From an uncultured Burkholderiales bacterium (GTDB lineage Bacteria > Pseudomonadota > Gammaproteobacteria > Burkholderiales > Burkholderiaceae_C): a DNA stretch of 64,000 nucleotides. The DNA lies in assembly GCA_945952065.1 (NCBI GenBank), contig CAMFGY010000002.1, forward strand, positions 303,171-367,170, read 5' to 3'. The stretch's first letter is position 1; each line of letters opens with the position of its first letter. A model generated the notes under the pieces. The model was given only the letters and a program-made list of their open reading frames with translations. It searched no databases and was not told where the DNA came from. Positions 16,723 to 26,417 of this stretch are shown here, one piece after another. The position numbers and the translations under genes are program-made.

Positions 16723-17994
16723 ATGCTAAGAATCAGCAGCTATTTGCGCGAGATCGCCCAAGCCCAAGCCCAGGGCGGCAAGCCCGCTGCCCCGCGCCGC
16801 ACCCGCAGCGCGCCGGAGGCCGCCGGGCCGGTGGTGATTTGGAACCTGACGCGGCGCTGCAACCTGACCTGCAAACATTGCTACGCGCTCTCCGCCGACC
16901 ACCACTACCCCGGCGAGCTCAGCTTGGCCGAAGTGGAAACGGTGATGCAGGATTTGCGCGCCTATGGCGTGCCGGTCTTGATCCTCTCCGGCGGCGAGCC
17001 GCTTTTGCGGGATGACCTCTTTGAGATCGCCGCCCGCGCCCAGGCCCTGGGCTTTTACACCGCGCTCTCCACCAATGGCACGCTGATCGACAGCGCCATG
17101 GCCCGCCGCATTGCCGCTCAGAATTTTGATTACGTGGGCATCAGCATCGACGGCACCCGCGCCACACATGACAAGTTCCGACGCTTGCAAGGGGCCTATG
17201 ACGCTTCGCTGCGCGCGATTCGCCTGCTGCGCGAGGAAGGCGTCAAAACCGGCCTGCGCTACACCTTCACCGACATGAACGGCCAAGACTTCCCGGCGCT
17301 TTTGCAGCTGATGCGCGAGGAGCAGATCGACAAGTTCTACTTCTCGCACCTCAACTACGCCGGCCGCGGCAATATCCACCGCGGCAAAGACGCGCATTTC
17401 GAAGCGACCCGGCAGGCGCTGGATCTGCTGTTTGACACCGCTTGGCGCGACGCCCAAGCGGGCGTGGCCCGCGACTATGTGACCGGCAACAACGATGCCG
17501 ACGCGGCATACCTGCTGCGTTGGGTGGCGCAACGGTTTCCGCAATGGGCGGCGCCGCTGCGCGAGCGCCTGGAGCGTTGGGGCGGCAACGCCTCGGGCGT
17601 GGGCGTGGCCAATATCGACAACCTGGGCGTGGTGCACCCGGACACCATGTGGTGGCATTACCCGCTGGGCAATGTGCGGGAGCGACCCTTCTCGCAAATT
17701 TGGAGCGACCGCAGCGACCCGCTGATGGACGGCCTCAAGACCCGCCCCCGGCCGGTCAAAGGGCGCTGCGCCGAATGCCAGTACTTCGCCCTGTGCGGCG
17801 GCAACACCCGGGTGCGCGCACAGCAAATCAGCGGCGACCTCTGGGCCGAAGACCCGGGCTGCTATTTGGATGATGAAGAGATCGGCCTCTCGCCCGAGGC
17901 CGCGCAGCGCCTGAATCAACGCCTGAGCCTGCAGCCCTTCCAGGGCGGCAAGCGCGCACTGAACCGCATTCCGCTCCAGGTGATCCAAGCATGA
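16723..17994 (+). CDS. nirJ: NirJ, radical SAM haem d1 synthase enzyme
   Basis: 423 residues. Radical SAM cluster motif CNLTCKHC (C46, C50, C53), SAM-binding 'LSGGEPLLRDD', and a C-terminal Cys-rich auxiliary segment ('CAECQYFALCGG', then 'DPGCYL') of the SPASM/twitch type. Family role: replaces two propionate side chains of didecarboxysirohaem by oxo groups on the way to haem d1. The C-terminal codons overlap the nirN start by 4 bp. Confidence 0.94.
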   Translation: MLRISSYLREIAQAQAQGGKPAAPRRTRSAPEAAGPVVIWNLTRRCNLTCKHCYALSADHHYPGELSLAEVETVMQDLRAYGVPVLILSGGEPLLRDDLFEIAARAQALGFYTALSTNGTLIDSAMARRIAAQNFDYVGISIDGTRATHDKFRRLQGAYDASLRAIRLLREEGVKTGLRYTFTDMNGQDFPALLQLMREEQIDKFYFSHLNYAGRGNIHRGKDAHFEATRQALDLLFDTAWRDAQAGVARDYVTGNNDADAAYLLRWVAQRFPQWAAPLRERLERWGGNASGVGVANIDNLGVVHPDTMWWHYPLGNVRERPFSQIWSDRSDPLMDGLKTRPRPVKGRCAECQYFALCGGNTRVRAQQISGDLWAEDPGCYLDDEEIGLSPEAAQRLNQRLSLQPFQGGKRALNRIPLQVIQA

Positions 17995-19598
17995 TGGACT
18001 TTCTGAAGACCATGTTCAAACTGGCCTTGGCCGCCGGTCTGTTTTGGGTGGGCCTGGATTTTGCGCGCGCCCAAAGCACCAACCCGGCGGTGGCGCCCGA
18101 CGCCCCGGCCCTGTTCCAGCAACACTGTGCAGCCTGCCACGGCGCTCAACGCCAGGGCGCCATGGGCCCGGCGCTCTTGCCCGAGAGCCTGGAGCGCCTG
18201 CGCCGCCCCGAGGCCTTGAAGGTGATTCGCGACGGCCGCGCCGCCACGCAGATGCCGGCCTTTGGCAGCACGCTGGACGAAGCCAGCCTGCAAGCGCTGG
18301 CCCAGCTGATCTACCAGCCGCAGCGCCCGGCGCCGCAATGGAGTGCCGCCGAGGTGCGCGCCTCTCGCGTCGCCAGTACCGAGCCCGCCGAGCGCAGCCC
18401 AAAGCCCAAGTGGCGGGCCGACCCGATGAATCTCTTCGTCGTGGTGGAGGGCGGCGACCACCACATCAGCTTGGTGGACGGCGACCGTTTCGAGCTGATC
18501 CACCGCTTCCCGAGCCGCTACGCCTTGCACGGCGGCCCCAAGTTCACGCCCGATGGCCGCTATGTGTTCTTCGGTTCACGGGACGGCTGGATCAGCAAAT
18601 ACGACCTCTGGCAGCTGCGCTTGGTGGCCGAGGTGCGCGCCGGCCTGAATATGCGCAATATCGCCGTCAGCAGCGATGGGCGCTGGGTGATGGCGGCGAA
18701 CTACCTGCCGCAAACCGCGCTGCTCTTCGATGCCGACTTGAATCTGCACAAACAGTTCGACGCCCGCAGCCTGGACGGCAAGCAAAGCTCGCGGGTCTCG
18801 GCCGTTTACGACGCCGCGCCGCGGCGCAGCTTTGTGTTGGCGCTCAAAGACATGGCCGAACTCTGGGAGATCTCTTACGACCCCAAGGCCGAGCCCATCC
18901 ACGAGGGCCTGGTGCATGACTTCCGCATGGGCGAGGCCATCGCCACGCCCGGCTTTCTGCACCCGCGCCGCACGCCGCTGGAAGCGCCGCTGGACGACTT
19001 CTTCTTTGACACGGACTACCGCCATGTGCTGGGCACCGCGCGCGCGCCAAGCGGCGAAGCGACGACCCTGGGCCAGGTGGTCAATCTCGATGCGCGGCGC
19101 AAGGTGGCCGACCTGCCCATCACCGGCATGCCGCATCTGGGCTCGGGCATCAGCTTTGACTGGCAGGGCCGCCGCGTGATGGCCAGTCCTAACTTGAAAG
19201 ACGGACGCATCAGCATCATCGACCTGAAAACCTGGGCCCTGTTGAAAGAAATCGCCACACCGGGGCCGGGCTTTTTCATGCGCAGCCACGCCGGCAGTCG
19301 CTACGCCTGGACCGACTCCATGATGGGCAGCCCGCAGGCACGCGACACCTTGAGCATCATCGACAAGCAAACACTGAGTCTGGTCACCCAGGTGCGCGAG
19401 CCGGGCAAGACCTTGGCCCATGTGGAGTTCACCAAAGATGGCCGTTATGTGCTGGCCAGCCTGTGGGAGCAGGACGGCGCCTTGATCGTCTACGACGCCA
19501 GCAGCTTCAAGGAAGTCAAGCGTCTGCCCATGAGCAAGCCGGTGGGCAAGTACAACGTGTGGAACAAGATCAGCCGCGAGGAAGGCACCTCCCATTGA
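17991..19598 (+). CDS. nirN: NirN, c/d1-type cytochrome for haem d1 biosynthesis
   Basis: 535 residues. Signal peptide (about 1-27), haem c domain with CAACH at 46-50, then a d1-type propeller ending '...GKYNVWNKISREEGTSH'. It resembles NirS. However, the active-site 'HDGG' stretch I recall from NirS reads 'LDDFFFDTDYRHV' here, while a single His is kept in 'GMPHLGSG'. That favours NirN, the last enzyme or chaperone that finishes haem d1 and hands it to NirS. ATGA overlap with nirJ; a terminator-like hairpin follows. Confidence 0.87.
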   Translation: MMDFLKTMFKLALAAGLFWVGLDFARAQSTNPAVAPDAPALFQQHCAACHGAQRQGAMGPALLPESLERLRRPEALKVIRDGRAATQMPAFGSTLDEASLQALAQLIYQPQRPAPQWSAAEVRASRVASTEPAERSPKPKWRADPMNLFVVVEGGDHHISLVDGDRFELIHRFPSRYALHGGPKFTPDGRYVFFGSRDGWISKYDLWQLRLVAEVRAGLNMRNIAVSSDGRWVMAANYLPQTALLFDADLNLHKQFDARSLDGKQSSRVSAVYDAAPRRSFVLALKDMAELWEISYDPKAEPIHEGLVHDFRMGEAIATPGFLHPRRTPLEAPLDDFFFDTDYRHVLGTARAPSGEATTLGQVVNLDARRKVADLPITGMPHLGSGISFDWQGRRVMASPNLKDGRISIIDLKTWALLKEIATPGPGFFMRSHAGSRYAWTDSMMGSPQARDTLSIIDKQTLSLVTQVREPGKTLAHVEFTKDGRYVLASLWEQDGALIVYDASSFKEVKRLPMSKPVGKYNVWNKISREEGTSH

Positions 19599-19600
19599 GC

Positions 19601-19619
19601 GCCCCCGGGGGGGGCTTTT
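19601..19619 (+). terminator. Possible Rho-independent terminator after nirN
   Basis: GCCCCC and GGGGGC can pair around a short G loop, followed by TTTT. Three bases after the nirN stop and just before the ccmA promoter box. The stem is only 6 bp of pure G-C, so strength is uncertain. Confidence 0.5.
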
Positions 19620-19625
19620 GCCGTC

Positions 19626-19639
19626 TTGACACACATCAA
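19626..19639. promoter_or_regulatory. Fnr/Dnr-type box upstream of ccmA
   Basis: TTGACACACATCAA matches TTGAT-N4-ATCAA at 9 of 10 positions. Its centre is 63 bp before the ccmA GTG. No other such box is seen before napC, so it may drive ccmA-I and napDAGHBC together. Confidence 0.7.
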
Positions 19640-19695
19640 GGGAAATCGCCCGTTTTTCAAGCACACTGGCGACCCGTCCTTGATTCATTTGCCCG

Positions 19696-20328
19696 GTGAA
19701 TATCGCAGCAGGTCTTGACTCTTTGCCAGCGGATCAGCCGCTCCTGCAAGCCTCGGCCCTGCGCTGTGAGCGTGGCCGCACGACGCTGTTCAGTGAGCTC
19801 AGTCTGAGCCTGCGCGGGGGCGACTGCATCTGGCTGCGCGGCGCCAATGGCAGCGGCAAGACCACCTTGCTGCGCACCCTGGCCGGGCTGCGGGCTGCCG
19901 AACAGGGTCAGGTCTTGCGGCATGCGCCCTTGCGCTTCATTGGCCATGCCAATGGCTTGAAAGACGAGTTCAGCCTGCAGGAGAACCTGCGCTTTGCCGC
20001 GCAATGGCAGGGATTACCCGCAGACGAGGCCGGCTTGCTGGCGGCGCTGGCTTTTTTCGACCTGAAGCCCCTGCGCCGGCACAGCGCCAACAAGCTCAGC
20101 CAAGGCCAGCGTCGCCGCGCCGCCCTGGCCCTGCTGGCCCTGCCTCAAGCCGGCCATTGCTGGCTGCTGGATGAGCCGTTTGACGCCTTGGACGAACGCA
20201 GCCTGGGCCTGCTGGTCGGACTGATTCAAAGCCACCGAGACGGCGGCGGCGCGGTCTTGTTCACCAGCCACCAAGCCGTGCCCGGCCTGGCCGCCCAAAC
20301 CCTCAGCCTGGACGGACGCGCCTCATGA
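19696..20328 (+). CDS. ccmA: CcmA, haem-exporter ATPase
   Basis: 210 residues from a GTG at 19696, without a strong ribosome-binding site. Small ABC ATPase with Walker A 'GANGSGKTT', signature 'LSQGQRRR' and Walker B 'CWLLDEPFDALD'. With CcmB, C and D it releases holo-CcmE in cytochrome c maturation system I. First gene of an unbroken ccmA-I run; its stop overlaps ccmB. Confidence 0.93.
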   Translation: MNIAAGLDSLPADQPLLQASALRCERGRTTLFSELSLSLRGGDCIWLRGANGSGKTTLLRTLAGLRAAEQGQVLRHAPLRFIGHANGLKDEFSLQENLRFAAQWQGLPADEAGLLAALAFFDLKPLRRHSANKLSQGQRRRAALALLALPQAGHCWLLDEPFDALDERSLGLLVGLIQSHRDGGGAVLFTSHQAVPGLAAQTLSLDGRAS

Positions 20329-20984
20329 TGGCCCTGCTGCTGCGACGCGAGCTGCGTTTGGCCGCCCGGCGCCCCATGGACGGCGGCCTGCCGGTTGCGT
20401 TTATGCTGCTGGCGGCCTGCTTGTTTCCGCTCGGCCTGGGGCCGGAGCCGGAACAGCTGCGCCGCATGGCGCCCGGCGTGCTGTGGGTGCTGGCCCTGCT
20501 GGCCAGCTTGATGTCGCTGCACAGCCTGTATGCCAGCGATGCCCAAGACGGCAGCCTGGATCAGTTGCTGCTGCCGCCCCATTCGGCCTGGCAGTTAGCC
20601 TGCGCCAAGGCGCTGGCGCATTGGCTGAGCCAAGCCCTGCCACTGCTGCTGGCCACGCCCTTGCTGGGGCTGATGTACGGCATGCAGGCTGACCGCCTGG
20701 GCCTGCTGATGCTCAGCCTCTTGCTGGGCACGCCAACGCTGAGCCTGCTGGGCAACTTGGCCGCCGCCCTGACCCTGGGCCTGCGCAACGGCGCCTTGCT
20801 CAATTTGCTGATCGTGCTGCCGCTGGCGGTGCCCACCTTGATTTTTGGTTGTGGCGCGGTGGGCGCGTTGGAGGCTGGCCTGCCTTATGACGGACATTTG
20901 TCCTTGCTGGCGGCCTTGCTGATTGGCGGCGTGCTGGCCCTGCCCGCTGCCACGGCGGCGGCCTTGCGCATTGCCTTACTCTGA
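20325..20984 (+). CDS. ccmB: CcmB, haem-exporter permease
   Basis: 219 residues, about six membrane spans, very Leu-rich. 'LLRRELRLAARRP' at the N-terminus and 'SDAQDGSLDQLLLPP' are typical of CcmB. The ATG at 20325 overlaps the ccmA stop. Membrane partner of the CcmA ATPase. ccmC begins 11 bases later. Confidence 0.92.
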   Translation: MMALLLRRELRLAARRPMDGGLPVAFMLLAACLFPLGLGPEPEQLRRMAPGVLWVLALLASLMSLHSLYASDAQDGSLDQLLLPPHSAWQLACAKALAHWLSQALPLLLATPLLGLMYGMQADRLGLLMLSLLLGTPTLSLLGNLAAALTLGLRNGALLNLLIVLPLAVPTLIFGCGAVGALEAGLPYDGHLSLLAALLIGGVLALPAATAAALRIALL

Positions 20985-20995
20985 GTGAAGCCCTG

Positions 20996-21751
20996 ATGAA
21001 TCGCCCCCCCGCAACAACCCGCTGGAATTTTTTGGCCGCGCCCTCGCGCTTTTACCGCTTGAGCGGCCGCCTGCTGCCGGGCCTGTGGCTGCTGGCCGCC
21101 CTGCTCGGCGCCCTGGGGCTGTACCAGGCTTTCTTCGTCGCGCCAACCGACGCCACCCAGGGCGAGGCTTATCGGATTTTGTTCATCCATGTGCCCGCCG
21201 CCTGGCTGTCCATGCTGCTGTACCTGGCCATGGCGTTTTGGGCCGCCATCGGCTGGGCCTACAAGGCGCGCATGGCGGCCATGCTGGCCCGCGCCATTGC
21301 CCCAACTGGCGCTTTGTTCACCGCCCTGGCCCTGCTCAGCGGCGCGCTGTGGGGCCAGCCGAGCTGGGGCAGTTGGTGGGTGTGGGACGCGCGCCTGACC
21401 TCGGAGCTGATCTTGCTGTTTCTCTACCTGGGCTATCTGGTCCTGGTCCACGCGATTGAGGACCCACGCCGCGCCGATGCCGCCGGGGCGCTCTTGGCCC
21501 TGGTGGGCGCGGTCAACATTCCCATCATTTACTTCAGCGTGCGTTGGTGGAACACCCTGCACCAAGGGGCCAGCATCAGCATGACGGCCGCGCCCCGCAT
21601 GGCCGAGACCATGCTGCAAGCCTTGCTCTTGACCACACTGGCCTGCTGGGCCTATGCCTTCGCCGTCATCCTCACCCGCGCTCGCGCCCTCATCCTGGAG
21701 CGCGAACAAGACAGCGCCTGGGCCCAAGCCTTGAAAGGAAGCCGCGCATGA
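20996..21751 (+). CDS. ccmC: CcmC, haem-handling membrane protein
   Basis: 251 residues, six spans, with the haem-handling Trp-rich motif 'WGSWWVWDARLTSELIL' at the periplasmic face and flanking His ligands ('FIHVPAAW', 'WWNTLHQGAS'). Attaches haem to CcmE. ATGA overlap with ccmD. Confidence 0.95.
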   Translation: MNRPPATTRWNFLAAPSRFYRLSGRLLPGLWLLAALLGALGLYQAFFVAPTDATQGEAYRILFIHVPAAWLSMLLYLAMAFWAAIGWAYKARMAAMLARAIAPTGALFTALALLSGALWGQPSWGSWWVWDARLTSELILLFLYLGYLVLVHAIEDPRRADAAGALLALVGAVNIPIIYFSVRWWNTLHQGASISMTAAPRMAETMLQALLLTTLACWAYAFAVILTRARALILEREQDSAWAQALKGSRA

Positions 21752-21912
21752 ACTGGCACAGCGCCACCGAGTTTTTTCAGATGGGCGGCTACGGCCTCTA
21801 TGTGTGGGGCAGCTATGGCGCAGCCCTGCTGTTCTTTGGGCTCGAAACCCTGTGGGCCAAGCGTCGCCACGCGCGGGCGCTTGAGGCCTTGCAAGAGGAG
21901 ACCGAATCGTGA
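21748..21912 (+). CDS. ccmD: CcmD, small membrane protein of haem export
   Basis: 54 residues from the ATG at 21748, overlapping ccmC by 4 bp. One membrane span ('[16 protein letters not shown]') and a charged tail ([14 protein letters not shown]), as usual for CcmD, which stabilises holo-CcmE release by CcmABC. Confidence 0.9.
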   Translation: MNWHSATEFFQMGGYGLYVWGSYGAALLFFGLETLWAKRRHARALEALQEETES

Positions 21913-22370
21913 TGAAACCCCGCCATCGCCGCTTGCTGTTTGCCGCCCTGGGGCTGCTGGCGGTCGGCGCCATCATCGCCTTGGTGATGAACGCCTTTCG
22001 CAGCAATCTGGTGTTCTTCTACACCCCCAGCCAAGTGGCGGCGCATGAAGCCCCGCAAGGCCGCAGTTTTCGCATTGGCGGCCTGGTGCAAGAGGGCAGC
22101 GTGACGCGTGAAGGCCTGCGGGTGCATTTCGTCATCAGCGACGGCAATCAGCAAGTGCCCGTCAGCTTCGACGGTGCCCTGCCCGATTTGTTCAAAGAGG
22201 GCAAGGGCGTGGTGGCCCAGGGCCAGCTGCAGGGGACACAGTTCATGGCCCGCGAGGTTTTGGCCAAGCATGACGAGAACTACATGCCCCCCGAAGCGGC
22301 CGACGCGCTGCAACGCAGCCAGCAAGCGCGTGAGCGCGCCGCCCAAAGCATGAAGGAAGGCCGCCCGTGA
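21912..22370 (+). CDS. ccmE: CcmE, periplasmic haem chaperone
   Basis: 152 residues from the ATG at 21912, sharing its A with the ccmD stop; a GTG at 21909 is also in frame. N-terminal membrane anchor, OB-fold domain, and the haem-binding '[10 protein letters not shown]' with covalent-haem His120 and Tyr124. Carries haem from CcmC to CcmF/H. Overlaps ccmF by 4 bp. Confidence 0.96.
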   Translation: MKPRHRRLLFAALGLLAVGAIIALVMNAFRSNLVFFYTPSQVAAHEAPQGRSFRIGGLVQEGSVTREGLRVHFVISDGNQQVPVSFDGALPDLFKEGKGVVAQGQLQGTQFMAREVLAKHDENYMPPEAADALQRSQQARERAAQSMKEGRP

Positions 22371-24319
22371 TTCCTGAACTCGGACACCTGGCCCTGTGGC
22401 TGGCCCTGGGCGTGGCCTTGCTGCTGAGTGGCTTGCCGGCCCTGGGCGCCCAGCGCCAGCGGGAAGACTGGATGGCCTTGGCCACGCCTTTGACTGTTCT
22501 GCTGGCCACCCTGGTCGGCCTGGGCTACGCGGCGCTCACCCAGGCCTTTGTGGTGAGCGATTTTTCGGTGGCCTATGTGGCCCAGCACTCCAACCGCGAG
22601 CTGCCGCTGGCCTACCGCATGGCTGCCGTCTGGGGCGGCCATGAGGGCTCGATGCTGCTGTGGTTGACGCTGCTGGTCGCCTGGGCCTTGGCCCTGGCGC
22701 TGGCTGGGCAACAACTGCCGAGCGCCTTGCGTGCGCGGGTGCTGGCCGTGATGGGCGCTTTGGCGGCGGGCTTTTTGCTGTTTCTGCTGCTCACCTCCAA
22801 CCCCTTTGCTCGCCTGATTCCGGCCCTGCCCGAGGGGCGCGACCTCAATCCGCTGCTGCAAGACCCGGGCATGGTGATGCATCCGCCCATGCTTTATATG
22901 GGTTATGTCGGCTTCGCCGTGGCCTTTGCATTTGCCATTGCCGCGCTCGCTGGCGGCGAGTTGAACAACAGCTGGGCCCGCTTTGCGCGCCCCTGGACCA
23001 GCACCGCCTGGGCCTGCCTGACCCTGGGCATTGCCCTGGGCAGCTGGTGGGCTTATACCGAGCTGGGCTGGGGCGGCTGGTGGTTCTGGGACCCGGTGGA
23101 GAACGCCAGCTTCATGCCTTGGCTGGCCGGCACCGCGCTGCTGCATTCGCTGGCGGTGAGCGAGAAGCGCGGCGTCTTCAAGGCCTGGACGGTTTTGCTC
23201 GCCATCGTCAGCTTCTCGCTGTCTTTGTTGGGGACTTTTTTGGTGCGCTCGGGCGTGCTCAGCTCGGTGCACGCCTTTGCCACCGACCCACAGCGCGGCT
23301 TGGCGATTCTGCTGTTTCTGGTGTTGGTGGTGGGCGGCTCGCTGAGTTTGTATGCAGCGCGCGCCAGCAGCGTTGGCCTGGGCGCACGCTTTCACTGGCG
23401 CAGCCGTGAGACAACTTTGCTGGCGAACAATGTGATGCTGCTGGCGGCCTGCGGCGCGGTGCTCTTGGGCACGCTCTACCCCATGGCCCTGGACGCCTTG
23501 AGCGGGCAAAAGATCTCGGTCGGCCCGCCCTACTTCGAAGCGGTGTTCGTGCCCTTGATGGCGCCGGTGGTTCTGCTGATGGGCCTGGGCCCGCTGATGC
23601 GTTGGAAGGGCATGGAAAGCGCCGAGCTGCTGCGCCGCCTGCGCTGGCCGCTGCTGCTGTGCCCCTTGGCCATGGGCCTGCATGCCTGGGCCACCGGGCG
23701 GCTGAGCGTGGCCGCCTGCCTGGGCCTGCTGATGGCCTGGTGGGTGCTGGCAACGGTGGCGGTGGATCTGCTTGAGCGCCTGCGCCCGGCGCCCGGGCAA
23801 AGCGTCTGGGCACGCGCCCGCGCCCTGCCGCGCTCGGCCGCCGCCATGCTGCTGGCCCATGCGGGCATCGGCGTTTTCATCATCGGCGTCACCCTGGTGG
23901 GCAGCTTGGCGTCCAGCCAAGACCTGCCGCTGCGCTTGGGCGAACACGCCGAGGTGGGCGGCCATCGCTTTGAATTGAGCGAGCTGCAGAGCGTGGATGG
24001 CGCCAATTACCGCGCCATGCGCGCCACGGTGAACGTCAGCCGCGAGGGCCGTGTTGTGGCTCGCCTGCAGCCCGAAAAACGGCTGTACCGCAGCCAGGGC
24101 ATGCCCATGACCGAGGCGGGCATCGACAGCGGGCTGTGGCGCGATCTGTATGTCTCGCTGAGCGAGCCGATCAACGAGCAAGCCGATGCCTGGATCGTGC
24201 ACATGGCCGTGAAGCCCTATGTCAACTGGATCTGGGGCGGCTGCTTGTTGATGGGCTTAGGCGGCCTGCTGGCCGCCAGCGACCGCCGCTACCGGAGCAG
24301 CGGGGGGCGCCAGCCATGA
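22367..24319 (+). CDS. ccmF: CcmF, cytochrome c haem lyase subunit
   Basis: 650 residues from a GTG, about 14-15 spans. WWD motif '[17 protein letters not shown]' and four conserved His positions visible (for example 'WGGHEGSM', '[13 protein letters not shown]'). Ligates haem to apocytochromes with CcmH/I. Length is normal. The ccmG ATG lies inside its end. Confidence 0.96.
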   Translation: MIPELGHLALWLALGVALLLSGLPALGAQRQREDWMALATPLTVLLATLVGLGYAALTQAFVVSDFSVAYVAQHSNRELPLAYRMAAVWGGHEGSMLLWLTLLVAWALALALAGQQLPSALRARVLAVMGALAAGFLLFLLLTSNPFARLIPALPEGRDLNPLLQDPGMVMHPPMLYMGYVGFAVAFAFAIAALAGGELNNSWARFARPWTSTAWACLTLGIALGSWWAYTELGWGGWWFWDPVENASFMPWLAGTALLHSLAVSEKRGVFKAWTVLLAIVSFSLSLLGTFLVRSGVLSSVHAFATDPQRGLAILLFLVLVVGGSLSLYAARASSVGLGARFHWRSRETTLLANNVMLLAACGAVLLGTLYPMALDALSGQKISVGPPYFEAVFVPLMAPVVLLMGLGPLMRWKGMESAELLRRLRWPLLLCPLAMGLHAWATGRLSVAACLGLLMAWWVLATVAVDLLERLRPAPGQSVWARARALPRSAAAMLLAHAGIGVFIIGVTLVGSLASSQDLPLRLGEHAEVGGHRFELSELQSVDGANYRAMRATVNVSREGRVVARLQPEKRLYRSQGMPMTEAGIDSGLWRDLYVSLSEPINEQADAWIVHMAVKPYVNWIWGGCLLMGLGGLLAASDRRYRSSGGRQP

Positions 24320-24840
24320 AGCTCAAACACCTGCTGCCCTTGCTGGCTTTTGTGGGCCTGGCCCTGCTGCTGGGGCGTGGCCTGCAACTGAACCCGCGCG
24401 AGATTCCTTCGCCCCTGATCGGCAAGCGCGTGCCCGCTTTTGAGTTGCCGGCCTTGCAAGAAGACGGCCGCCCGCTGCGCCAAGCGGATCTGATCGGGCA
24501 GGTCAGTCTGCTCAATGTCTGGGCCTCTTGGTGCGGCCCCTGCCGCGAAGAACACCCGCTGCTGCTGGGCTTGGCCAAACGGCGCCCGCAATTGCAGCTG
24601 CTGGGTCTGAACTACAAAGACGAGCGCGGCCGCGCCTCGCAGTGGCTGGGCGAGCTGGGCAATCCTTACCAAGCCGTGGGCAGGGATGAACGCGGCCAGG
24701 TCGGCATCGACCTCGGGGTTTACGGCGTGCCCGAGACTTTTGTGATTGACCGCCAAGGCATCATTCGCTACAAGCATGTGGGGCCGCTGACCGCCGAGTT
24801 GCTGCGCGACACCATCGAGCCGCTGCTGGACCGCCTATGA
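24316..24840 (+). CDS. ccmG: CcmG (DsbE), thioredoxin-like apocytochrome reductase
   Basis: 174 residues from the ATG at 24316. N-terminal membrane anchor, then a thioredoxin fold with WCGPC at 72-76 and the cis-Pro 'YGVPETF'. Keeps CXXCH thiols reduced for haem attachment, drawing electrons from DsbD (a dsbD gene lies at 46-48 kb). Overlaps ccmH by 4 bp. Confidence 0.95.
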   Translation: MKLKHLLPLLAFVGLALLLGRGLQLNPREIPSPLIGKRVPAFELPALQEDGRPLRQADLIGQVSLLNVWASWCGPCREEHPLLLGLAKRRPQLQLLGLNYKDERGRASQWLGELGNPYQAVGRDERGQVGIDLGVYGVPETFVIDRQGIIRYKHVGPLTAELLRDTIEPLLDRL

Positions 24841-25289
24841 AGCGCCTGACCCATCTTCTACTGCTGCTCTTGTGGCCCCTGTGCTGCGCCAGCGCGCTGG
24901 CCGCGGGGCCAAGCGCGGGCCCGGGCCCGGGCCCGGCCGATCCCTCGGCCGAACGCGCGCAGGCGTTGGCCCAGCAATTGCGCTGCCTCGTTTGCCAGAA
25001 CCAGACCATTGCCGACTCGCACGCCCCCTTGGCCATGGACTTGAAGGCCCAGGTGCGCGAGCAGGTGCAAGCCGGCCGAACCGACGAGCAAATCATCCGC
25101 TACATGACCGAGCGCTATGGCGACTTTGTGCTCTACAAACCGCCCCTGCAAGCCAACACCTGGCTGCTGTGGGCCGGGCCGGCGGTGTTGATGCTTGGCG
25201 CGCTTCTGGGCTTGGTGCTCACGCTGCGTCGCCGCGCGCGCCAAGCCGATGATGCTTTTGAACCCGAGCCCGAGGACCCCACACCGTGA
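24837..25289 (+). CDS. ccmH: CcmH, thiol oxidoreductase of haem lyase
   Basis: 150 residues: signal peptide, CcmH/CycL domain with the redox motif LRCLVCQNQ (C50, C53), and a C-terminal membrane span. An unusual GPGPGPADP linker after the signal peptide is encoded by a short run of GGGCCC repeats near 24916-24936. Corresponds to the N-terminal part of E. coli CcmH; CcmI is separate here. Confidence 0.93.
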   Translation: MKRLTHLLLLLLWPLCCASALAAGPSAGPGPGPADPSAERAQALAQQLRCLVCQNQTIADSHAPLAMDLKAQVREQVQAGRTDEQIIRYMTERYGDFVLYKPPLQANTWLLWAGPAVLMLGALLGLVLTLRRRARQADDAFEPEPEDPTP

Positions 25290-26086
25290 GCGCTGCTCCT
25301 TATGAATGGCCCCCTGAGCTGCAAGCGCTACGCGCGCGCGGCCTGAGTCTGCAAGACCGCTTGCAGGCCCAAGCCGCGGCGGGCGAAGCGCCAGCGGCCG
25401 AACTGCAAGCGCAGCTCCAAGCCCTGCGCCAAGACATTGCCGATCTAGTGCTGACGCCCCCGCCTGCGCCCGTCGCCCGCCCCTCCACGCGGCTGCTGGC
25501 CGCTTGCCTGGGCTTTGTCTTGCTGCTGGGTGCGGCCGGCTACGCCTGGAAGGGGCAACCCGAAGCGATCTCGCCCGCGCCGCCGCCGGACCGCACCGAG
25601 GCCATGGTGCAAGGGCTGGCACGCCGGCTGCAACAACAGCCCGAGGATGTGCAGGGCTGGAGCATGCTGGGCCGCTCGTATTTGGTGCTAGGCCGCCACG
25701 AGGCCTCGGTGAAAGCCTATCGCCAAGCGCTGGCCCTGCGGCCCGAAGACCCCGATCTGATGGCGGATCTGGCCGATGCGCTGGCCAGCCAGCAGCAAGG
25801 ATCGCTGGAGGGCGAACCGGCCGAGCTGATGGCCCGCGCTCTGGCGCGGGACCCCCAACACCTCAAGGCCTTGGCCCTCTCGGCCACCCGGGCCGAGCGC
25901 GCAGGTGACCGCGCCAGCGCGCGAGCGCTGTGGCTGCAAGTGCAGCGCGCGGCGCCTGACGAACATCCTTTGCGCGCATTGGCTGAGCAACGCTTGGCCG
26001 AAGCTGCCACGCAGCCGGCCGAGCGATCCGCCGACAAGCCCAACCGCGCGCCCACCCAGCCCGCGGCCTCAGCCCCTCAATCCTGA
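25286..26086 (+). CDS. ccmI: CcmI (CycH), TPR apocytochrome chaperone
   Basis: 266 residues from a GTG overlapping the ccmH stop. A short N-terminal domain, one membrane span ('LLAACLGFVLLLGAAGYAW'), then TPR repeats ('GWSMLGRSYLVLGRHEASVKAYRQAL') and a Pro/Ala-rich tail. Shorter N-terminal arrangement than the two-span CcmI of some bacteria. Presents apocytochrome C-termini to CcmF/H. napD starts 13 bases after its stop with no visible terminator. Confidence 0.85.
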   Translation: MSAAPYEWPPELQALRARGLSLQDRLQAQAAAGEAPAAELQAQLQALRQDIADLVLTPPPAPVARPSTRLLAACLGFVLLLGAAGYAWKGQPEAISPAPPPDRTEAMVQGLARRLQQQPEDVQGWSMLGRSYLVLGRHEASVKAYRQALALRPEDPDLMADLADALASQQQGSLEGEPAELMARALARDPQHLKALALSATRAERAGDRASARALWLQVQRAAPDEHPLRALAEQRLAEAATQPAERSADKPNRAPTQPAASAPQS

Positions 26087-26099
26087 ACAGGAGACCTGT

Positions 26100-26411
26100 A
26101 TGAGCATTCTCGGTGTGGTGTTGCGGCTGCGGCCCCAAGACCTGTCTTCCGTCAGCGAGCGACTCGCCAGCCTGCCCGGTGTTGAACTGACCCACCGCGC
26201 TGAAGAAGGCCGTTTGGTCTTGGTGATGGAGGACTGTGAACAGACCTCGGCGGCGGCGCAGCTGGGGGCGATTGCCCTGTGGCCCGAAATCCTCGGGACC
26301 TCGCTGGTCTATGAGTACAGCGGCCCGGATGCGCCGGCCCCCGCCACCCACCATGAGCCCGAACAAGGCTGGCGCACCCGACTCAGCACCTTGGACACGC
26401 CCAAACCTTAA
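26100..26411 (+). CDS. napD: NapD, chaperone of periplasmic nitrate reductase
   Basis: 103 residues from the ATG at 26100 (CAGGAG upstream). Compact ferredoxin-like NapD fold: 'MSILGVVLRLRPQDL', 'LVLVMEDCEQ', and 'SLVYEYSG' in place of the common LVYH. Binds the NapA Tat signal peptide and prevents premature export. Apparently continues the ccm operon. Confidence 0.92.
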   Translation: MSILGVVLRLRPQDLSSVSERLASLPGVELTHRAEEGRLVLVMEDCEQTSAAAQLGAIALWPEILGTSLVYEYSGPDAPAPATHHEPEQGWRTRLSTLDTPKP

Positions 26412-26417
26412 TTTGGA

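Noticed and set aside
17991..19598. Identity as NirS, the nitrite reductase itself
   Set aside because: The d1 region keeps one His context (GMPHLGSG) but not the second active-site His stretch I expect for NirS. The ending and position after nirJ fit NirN.
22280..24202. A 640-codon minus-strand frame rich in Gln/His/Ala
   Set aside because: Mirror of ccmF; composition is the usual antisense artefact of GC-rich codons.
24916..24936. GGGCCC repeats in ccmH as a regulatory repeat
   Set aside because: In frame and encoding a GPGPGP linker after the signal peptide; short and without other evidence.
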